Shown here: in pieces, positions 37,072 through 41,510 of the stretch
Layout of the letters: the number at the start of each line of letters is the position of its first letter
Numbering within the stretch: the stretch's first letter is position 1
From: Deltaproteobacteria bacterium
GTDB taxonomy: Bacteria; Myxococcota; SpSt-1050; JACRCP01
Direction: 5' to 3'
NCBI GenBank assembly: GCA_016218965.1
Contig: JACRCP010000080.1
Span: forward strand, 1-41,510
Length of the DNA stretch: 41,510 nt
The notes under the pieces: generated by a model
The model's database searches: none
Told to the model about the DNA's origin: nothing
What the model saw: the letters and a program-made list of their open reading frames with translations, nothing else
Program-made: the position numbers and the translations under genes

Positions 37072-37268
37072 CTGCTGATTTCCAGTGCGGATGTCTCGAA
37101 GGGGGATCGCCGGTGAAACCGAAGGCGCATACCCTGATTGTCGTGGCACAGATTGTGGCCACTTTCGGGATTGCAGCGCACGTCGCCTCGTGCCATTGCG
37201 GAAACCCATCCCCGCCTCCCGAGCCGCGCGCGTCAGCAAGCGGTGCCCCAGACGGCGCTGAGGCGGTC

Positions 37269-37291
37269 CCCCCTCTTGGAGCAAGAGGGGG
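37269..37291. repeat. Hairpin repeat 1 (CCCCCTCTT/AAGAGGGGG)
   Basis: A nine-base perfect stem with a five-base GGAGC loop, inside the degenerate lipoprotein gene. Too GC-rich and without a T-run to be a normal terminator. Reads like a dispersed palindromic element. Confidence 0.65.
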
Positions 37292-37365
37292 AGAGGGGGA
37301 GTTACGCTCCTTCCGCTCCGCCCTCACGGCTTCCGCCTCCTCCGACGCCGACTTTTTGACCGCCA

Positions 37366-37391
37366 TCCTCCTTCGCCAAGGCTACGGAGGA
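37366..37391. repeat. Hairpin repeat 2 (TCCTCC...GGAGGA)
   Basis: Outer arms TCCTCC/GGAGGA enclose CTTCGCC and GGCTACG blocks with an inner GCC-AA-GGC hairpin. The CTTCGCC/GGCTACG blocks recur in inverted orientation in repeat 3, showing one repeat family. Confidence 0.7.
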
Positions 37392-37407
37392 CAGGACCGC
37401 GGGCTTG

Positions 37408-37436
37408 CCCTGCGTAGCCCGAAGGGCGAAGCAGGG
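37408..37436. repeat. Hairpin repeat 3 (CCCTGC...GCAGGG)
   Basis: Outer stem CCCTGC/GCAGGG and inner stem GCCC/GGGC, both perfect, separated by gta and gaa. The reverse complement carries CTTCGCC...GGCTACG, the core of repeat 2, so the two are inverted members of the same dispersed family. Confidence 0.7.
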
Positions 37437-37555
37437 TACGGCATCGAAAAGGGGGACGGCTGGCAAACGACGACGAGCCTGCCATCAGCAAGAGACAAAC
37501 ACACGGTTGTTGTCAGCAATGGACACATGTACCTGATTGACGGCTCATTGGGCAC

Positions 37556-37723
37556 ATGGAAGGCCTGCCCGCCGGGATCGGCGGCGGGGCGGGCGTGGGG
37601 TTCGACCTGAACCGGAGTTTCCGCCTTTTTGCCGAAGTCCCGGTCGAGTACTTCATCGGAGCCGAAAAGGGGCTCGATTCGGTCGTCGTCCTTTTCGCCG
37701 CAGGCGTGCAGGTGAGGATGTAG
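37556..37723 (+). pseudogene. C-terminal remnant of an outer-membrane beta-barrel protein
   Basis: An ATG-initiated 55-residue frame encodes GIGGGAGVGFDLNRSFRLFA, then EVPVEYFIG and VVVLFAAGVQVRM-stop. Alternating hydrophobic residues and a final amphipathic strand are typical of the last strands of a beta-barrel. No upstream barrel sequence exists in this frame; it overlaps the end of the degenerate kelch lipoprotein. It is best read as the tail of a deleted gene. Confidence 0.55.
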
Positions 37724-37771
37724 GGGACGCCCGTCCGCGTTCGCTCCCGGCCGTTTTCGTCGTTTCGTTGT

Positions 37772-37800
37772 TTGACACCGTTTTTCCCGTCTGCCATAGT
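37772..37800 (+). promoter_or_regulatory. Promoter of the second fibre gene
   Basis: Perfect TTGACA (37772-37777), 17-bp spacer, CATAGT (37795-37800). Predicted start near 37807 gives a leader of about 49 nt with GGGAGGA at 37842-37848. Confidence 0.65.
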
Positions 37801-37855
37801 CCTTCAAGAAAAAGCCTTATGCGAAACCGCTTCGAGCGGAAGGGAGGATGTCGCC

Positions 37856-40243
37856 ATGACGCGAGTTTTTTTGTTCGCCACGTTGACGATCGCGATGTCT
37901 GCTTCTTTTGCGACTGCGCTTGCCGACGTCCCCGGGGTCCTTGTGCATCAGGGATACTTGACGGACAAGGCGGGGAGTCCCGTCAACGGCGGCGTGGGCG
38001 TCGTCGCGGGCATTTACACAAGCCCTACGGACGACGGCGGTCTCCCGGTCTGGGAAGAGGACCTTGGGGAGGTCCTTGTAACCAACGGGTTCTACTACGC
38101 CGAGATCGGGAAAAAGATCACGGGACTCGCGGGCGTCTTTTCCGCGCACGGCAATCTGTATCTTGAGATCAAGGTCGGCGGCGACAAGCTCTCTCCGCGC
38201 CAGCTCGTGGGCGCGGTGCCGTATGCGCAGGTCTGCCAGGACGCGACCGGGGACATTCATGCGAAGAGCGTGTCGGTCGGGACGACGCAGGTTATCGACT
38301 CGGCGGGGAAGTGGGTGGCCGACCCTTCCAACGTGCCCGGCGTGAAGTCAGTCGGGACGGCGGCGCCGCTTTCTGGCGGGCCGATCACGGATTCGGGCAC
38401 GATCTCGCTGTCCAAGGCGGACGCAGCGACGAGCGGGTACCTTTCGAGCACGGACTGGGCGGCGTTCAACGAGAAGCAGAACCGGGTGACGGGCGTGTGC
38501 CCCGCCGGGACGTGCGCCGTGTCGGTTGACACGAACGGGACGCTCATCTCCGAGGCGTATTCGGTTGGGGATATTTCGAGCATCCTGGCCACCGCGCCGC
38601 TTGCCGGCGGAGGCTATGCCGGCGACATAACGCTGGGTTTGACCAAGGCGACGGCGGCGAGTGACGGGTACGTGTCGAGCGCCGACTGGAGCGCCTTCAA
38701 CGCCAAGCAGGGCCTTGTGACCGGGACGTGCAACCTTGGTTATTCGATCCGTGTGATCAACCCCGACGGCACGGTCCAATGCGAGGCCGACGACAACGCC
38801 GGCGGGACGGTGACCAACATCGCCACCGGCACCGGCCTGAGCGGCGGCCCGATCACAGGGACTGGCACCGTTGCTCTCGCCGCCACCTACGCCGACGGCT
38901 CGGCGTACGACGGGCGGTTCGTGAACACCGCCGGGGACAACATGACCGGCGCCCTCGGCCTTCCGGCCGACGGGCTGAGCGTCGGGACGGACCAACTGGT
39001 GTGTAAGGACGGATTCGTTGGATTCGGTACTGCGAGTCCCATGAGTAAGATCGATATTAGAAATGGAGGATTGAGAGTTGCCCAAGGCCTCGGGTCAGCG
39101 TTTTATTTTGAGCCTCTGTCGACTGCCGCGTTGGGAATAGGTGTGGATCCGGTAAACGGAAACGGTGTGACGGTACTCAACAACGGCAACGTGGGCATTG
39201 GGACGACGAACCCGTCGTTCAGACTTCACGTCTCTCAGAACGCCCCGACGATCGCCTACTACGGTTTTCAAAACACGAGCCCTGCCGGCGGAAGAGCCGT
39301 CCTGTTCGTGTCCAACAACGATCTTGCCGGCGGAGACGCCTACGTGAGGACGGATAGCAGGGAACAGTCTTTCACTTTCGGGACGCTCACGAACGGCGAT
39401 TTCGCCATCACTGGTTCTAGCGAAGTGTCCGATGCATTCAAACGTCTGGTCATTCAAAAGGCGACCGGCAGAGTCGGAATTGGAACTACTGCTCCTGAAA
39501 ACACCTTGCACGTACAAACGACTACCGAAGCCGTTGCTGCGAAGGCTACGAATCTCAACACCGGATCCGTGGATGCCTATGGAGTAATCGGTACGTCCCA
39601 AGGGGCAAAAGGGGGTGGCTACAGAAACGTTGGGGTGTATGGTTATGCCACTGGTGCCCCTCAAAACTACTCGTTCTTGGGCGAAGGTGGCTGGCTGTAC
39701 AACCAAGGCAATGTTGGAATCGGTGTGCCGCAACCTCAGTACCAACTGCACCTTTCCGCCGACAGCGCGGCGAAACCGGGGACGAACACGTGGACCATCG
39801 ATTCGGACGTCAGGCTCAAGAAAGACGTCAAGACGCTGGACGGCGCGTTGGACAGGATGCTCCGGCTCCGCGGAGTGACGTTCAGATGGAAAGAACCTGA
39901 GAAGCAGGGGAACAGGACCGGGGTCGAGATGGGAATGATTGCCCAGGAGGTCGAGAAGGTGTTTCCGCAATGGGTGGGAACCAACAAAGACGGGATGAAG
40001 GATCTCACCATCGGTGGCTTCGAGGCGCTGACAGTCGAGGCGATGCGGGAGTTGAAGGCCGAGAACGACGCACTCAAGGCGGAATCGCGGGAGATCCGAG
40101 GGGAACTGTCGGTCTTGAGAAAGACCCTTTCAGGCAAACCGCCAAGTTCCCCCGGCCCGGCGGGTGGCATTGGTCTCGCGGGAACGATTTGGGCGCTGGC
40201 GGCGGTCGCACTTGCGGCGGTCGTCGCGAGGGGGTTTGGATGA
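37856..40243 (+). CDS. Tail-fibre-like protein with S74 chaperone and C-terminal TM
   Basis: A 795-aa paralogue of the giant fibre. ATG at 37856 follows GGGAGGA by seven bases. Signal peptide (1-23) precedes the shared N-terminal domain (about 25-155; VLVHQGYLTD, GFYYAEIG, PRQLVGAVPYA). Three fibre modules follow with LSGGPI or SGYLSS.DW segments, then a stalk/tip region (about 380-640) of more AT-rich DNA, including YVRTDSREQSFTFG and GNVGIG repeats. The S74 chaperone starts at Ser650 with Lys655 (SDVRLK), then GMIAQEVEKVFPQWV. A coiled coil (RELKAENDALKAESREIRGE) and a TM helix at the very C-terminus follow. Auto-cleavage before Ser650 would separate fibre from a 146-residue membrane stub. 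It lacks the RRR end of the larger paralogue. It has its own promoter. Confidence 0.92.
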   Translation: MTRVFLFATLTIAMSASFATALADVPGVLVHQGYLTDKAGSPVNGGVGVVAGIYTSPTDDGGLPVWEEDLGEVLVTNGFYYAEIGKKITGLAGVFSAHGNLYLEIKVGGDKLSPRQLVGAVPYAQVCQDATGDIHAKSVSVGTTQVIDSAGKWVADPSNVPGVKSVGTAAPLSGGPITDSGTISLSKADAATSGYLSSTDWAAFNEKQNRVTGVCPAGTCAVSVDTNGTLISEAYSVGDISSILATAPLAGGGYAGDITLGLTKATAASDGYVSSADWSAFNAKQGLVTGTCNLGYSIRVINPDGTVQCEADDNAGGTVTNIATGTGLSGGPITGTGTVALAATYADGSAYDGRFVNTAGDNMTGALGLPADGLSVGTDQLVCKDGFVGFGTASPMSKIDIRNGGLRVAQGLGSAFYFEPLSTAALGIGVDPVNGNGVTVLNNGNVGIGTTNPSFRLHVSQNAPTIAYYGFQNTSPAGGRAVLFVSNNDLAGGDAYVRTDSREQSFTFGTLTNGDFAITGSSEVSDAFKRLVIQKATGRVGIGTTAPENTLHVQTTTEAVAAKATNLNTGSVDAYGVIGTSQGAKGGGYRNVGVYGYATGAPQNYSFLGEGGWLYNQGNVGIGVPQPQYQLHLSADSAAKPGTNTWTIDSDVRLKKDVKTLDGALDRMLRLRGVTFRWKEPEKQGNRTGVEMGMIAQEVEKVFPQWVGTNKDGMKDLTIGGFEALTVEAMRELKAENDALKAESREIRGELSVLRKTLSGKPPSSPGPAGGIGLAGTIWALAAVALAAVVARGFG

Positions 40244-40311
40244 GACGTCGGTGGTTGCAGATGACGGAGGAACGCATCGAAGCCCGCGAGGCGCGAGAGT
40301 CGCCCGTGCGT

Positions 40312-40695
40312 TCAGAGTCTCGTGAAAGACACGCGACGACTCCGGTCGTTGAAACAGACTTGGAATTGGTCGAAAACTCCGGTGCGACCCAACAGATTGA
40401 AGCCCACTCCCAGGCGGTCCGAGAAACCGATTGGCGCCACAACCTGCCAATCACCGATTTGGATCGTGAGGTCGTGGAAACGGACAGGGATGAAACTTCC
40501 GTCGCCGACGACGACCATCTGGAGACGCCCTTTTTTCCAGTCGAGATCGATTCGGGGAGCCTCTGCCGCGTTGAAGATGCTGAATGTCGCGCCGGAGTCA
40601 GCGAATGCCCACAGTCGATGGTCTTTTATGCCGACAGGGATGATGGGCAGCGCAAAGCCTTTGTGAACCGCATATTGGAATTCTACAGAAGGCAC
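40312..40695 (-). CDS. Retropepsin-like aspartic protease
   Basis: A 127-aa protein. GTG at 40695 is chosen because AGAGGA lies about six bases upstream and codons before it are out of character. The active-site motif is ADSGATFSIF (Asp33), and a hydrophobic-Gly segment (FNLLGRTGVF) occurs near the C-terminus as in single-domain retropepsins, which act as dimers. Family knowledge: bacterial members are poorly characterised; substrate unknown. It overlaps the end of the DUF5678-like gene by 13 bases, so the two are translationally coupled. It is convergent with the second fibre gene; 40244-40311 shows no clear terminator. Confidence 0.82.
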   Translation of the reverse strand: MPSVEFQYAVHKGFALPIIPVGIKDHRLWAFADSGATFSIFNAAEAPRIDLDWKKGRLQMVVVGDGSFIPVRFHDLTIQIGDWQVVAPIGFSDRLGVGFNLLGRTGVFDQFQVCFNDRSRRVSFTRL

Positions 40696-40892
40696 GCCAT
40701 GTCCTCTTCCCGCGGCACGCGAAGCACTGAAGGGATCTTTTCGGGGTCCAGTTCCCGGGCCTTCGTTTCGACTTCGGACGGGGAGTCTCCCACGGCCACC
40801 AGTGTTTCGTTCACGACAGCGACGTATTTTCCAGCGTACTTGTCGACCAATTCGCTGAAGTGGTCGACTATCCAACGATCATCATTGCCCAT
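40683..40892 (-). CDS. DUF5678-like small protein
   Basis: A 69-aa protein. ATG at 40892 follows AGGAG (complement of 40900-40904) by seven bases and is preferred over the in-frame ATG at 40919. The sequence FSELVDKYAGKYVAVVNETL followed by VAVGDSPSEVETKARE resembles DUF5678, a small alpha/beta family of unknown function. It is coupled to the downstream retropepsin-like gene through a 13-base overlap, an arrangement I recall from other bacteria. The pair may form a substrate-adaptor and protease unit, but this is not established. Confidence 0.75.
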   Translation of the reverse strand: MGNDDRWIVDHFSELVDKYAGKYVAVVNETLVAVGDSPSEVETKARELDPEKIPSVLRVPREEDMACLL

Positions 40893-40948
40893 GAGTATTC
40901 TCCTGCTGCCGGCCGCCATGGTGCTGCCGGCCGAATCTCACGCGACTC

Positions 40949-40977
40949 AGTATACGGGGGACTGCTGTGGATGACAA
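40949..40977 (-). promoter_or_regulatory. Promoter of the DUF5678/protease pair
   Basis: Minus strand: TTGTCA (complement of 40972-40977), 17 bp, TATACT (complement of 40949-40954). Both boxes match consensus in five of six positions. Leader of about 50 nt. Confidence 0.6.
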
Positions 40978-40999
40978 GTGCGGAGCGATGAATTATGAA
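40971..40999 (+). promoter_or_regulatory. Putative promoter of the third fibre gene
   Basis: ATGACA (40971-40976), 17 bp, TATGAA (40994-40999). Its -35 overlaps the -35 of the divergent DUF5678 promoter on the other strand. Predicted leader is only about 17 nt, nearly all ribosome-binding site. Confidence 0.4.
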
Positions 41000-41022
41000 C
41001 CGGACAAGGGAGGAGGTTCCCA

Positions 41023-41510
41023 ATGAAAGTTCGCGGCTGGATGGTGATGTTCGTTGCCTTGGTCATTTCGGCTCTTGCGTCTTTCGCATTTGCCGACGTC
41101 CCCGGGGTCCTTGTGCATCAGGGGTACTTGACGGACAAGGGAGGGAGTCCCGTTACCGGCGGCGTGGGCGTCGTGGCGGGCATCTACGCAAGCCCGACGG
41201 ACGACGGCGGTCTCCCGGTCTGGGAGGAGGACCTTGGGGAGGTCCTTGTCACCAACGGATTCTACTACGCCGAGATCGGGAAGAAGACCACGGGACTCGC
41301 CGGCGTCTTCTCGGCGCACGACAATCTGTATCTTGAGATCAAGGTCGGCGGCGACAAGCTCTCTCCGCGCCAGCTCGTGGGCGCGGTACCGTATGCGCAA
41401 GTCTGCCAGGACGCGACGGGCGACATTCACGCCAAGAGCGTGTCGGTCGGGACGACGCCGGTTATTGACTCGGCGGGGAAGTGGGTGGCGGACCCGGCAA
41501 ACGTCCCGGG
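41023..41510 (+). CDS. Third fibre paralogue, N-terminal part (cut by window edge)
   Basis: ATG at 41023 follows a very strong AAGGGAGGAGG (41006-41016) by six bases. The 162 visible residues comprise a signal peptide (MKVRGWMVMFVALVISALAS) and the complete shared N-terminal domain (VLVHQGYLTD, GFYYAEIG, PRQLVGAVPYAQV, GKWVADPANVP). From the first codons of the mature domain (GCCGACGTCCCCGG at about 41092) the DNA is roughly 93% identical by eye to the gene at 37856, while the signal peptides differ. The rest, presumably fibre modules and an S74 chaperone, lies outside the window. Confidence 0.9.
   Translation, partial: MKVRGWMVMFVALVISALASFAFADVPGVLVHQGYLTDKGGSPVTGGVGVVAGIYASPTDDGGLPVWEEDLGEVLVTNGFYYAEIGKKTTGLAGVFSAHDNLYLEIKVGGDKLSPRQLVGAVPYAQVCQDATGDIHAKSVSVGTTPVIDSAGKWVADPANVP

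Larger units (their letters stand above)
37113..37610 (+). pseudogene. Degenerate lipoprotein with single kelch-like motif
   Basis: The GTG at 37113 follows AAGGGGGA (37099-37106) and begins a plausible lipoprotein leader (KPKAHTLIVVAQIV, then HVASC). After a short Pro/Ala segment the frame runs through three palindromic repeats (37269-37436), which give non-natural-looking sequence such as LLRQGYGGQDRG. It then reaches one kelch-type repeat (GWQTTTSLPSARDKHTVVV, then NGHMYLIDG). It ends out of frame inside a remnant of another gene (37556-37723). Kelch proteins normally have five to seven repeats, so this is the stump of a larger gene, or a chimera. Expression from the hepT transcript is possible; function is doubtful. 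Confidence 0.55.

Noticed and set aside
40312-40892. Toxin-antitoxin reading of the DUF5678/protease pair
   Set aside because: Gene size and overlap fit, but neither family is established as a toxin or antitoxin, so no such call is made.

Overview
The window looks like a chromosomal segment of a GC-rich Gram-negative bacterium of the Myxococcota / former Deltaproteobacteria type. No rRNA or other taxonomic marker is present, so this rests on protein style: lipoproteins with Asp/Gly ('DAG') linkers, small Cys motifs after lipoboxes, a Ser/Thr kinase joined to PEGA domains and an AgmX/PglI-type C-terminal domain, TSP3-OmpA proteins, and very large repeat-built secreted proteins. No tRNA, rRNA or CRISPR array was seen.

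Layout. 1-124: 3' end of an IS4-like transposase. 326-11035: a 3,569-aa lipoprotein with 31 Ig-like modules and 14 propeller-type repeats, closed by a good terminator. 11070-11297: a truncated, frameshifted second copy of tadA. 11428-23707: a tight four-gene operon (two-TM periplasmic protein, lipoprotein, 2,768-aa tail-fibre-like S74 protein, transmembrane Ser/Thr kinase with PEGA repeats). 23821-25806 (minus): pgi-tadA. 25985-26510: a fic gene with its catalytic core deleted. 26534-27724 (minus): DUF4143-type ATPase with a near-leaderless promoter and two 21-bp operator-like repeats. 27830-30511 (minus) and 30627-34520 (plus): divergent surface proteins (Cys-rich/IgGFc-binding lipoprotein; DUF2341/Big_1 protein). 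34596-36164: OmpA-family protein. 36192-37071: MntA-HepT toxin-antitoxin pair. 37113-37723: gene debris carrying three palindromic repeats. 37856-40243: second S74 fibre protein. 40312-40892 (minus): DUF5678-like protein plus retropepsin-like protease. 41023-end: a third fibre paralogue, cut by the window edge.

How the genes fit together. The dominant theme is cell-surface display. Two complete fibre proteins and one partial one share an N-terminal domain. The two complete ones end in an S74 intramolecular chaperone, a coiled coil and one C-terminal transmembrane segment. This order resembles the eukaryotic membrane-released factor MYRF and suggests trimerisation-triggered self-cleavage that frees the fibre from a membrane stub. 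The largest fibre is in one operon with a membrane kinase, which makes that operon the best candidate for an undescribed adhesion/signalling system. The accessory material around it (IS remnant, tadA and fic debris, toxin-antitoxin, dispersed palindromes, tandem fibre duplication) points to a recombination-prone region.
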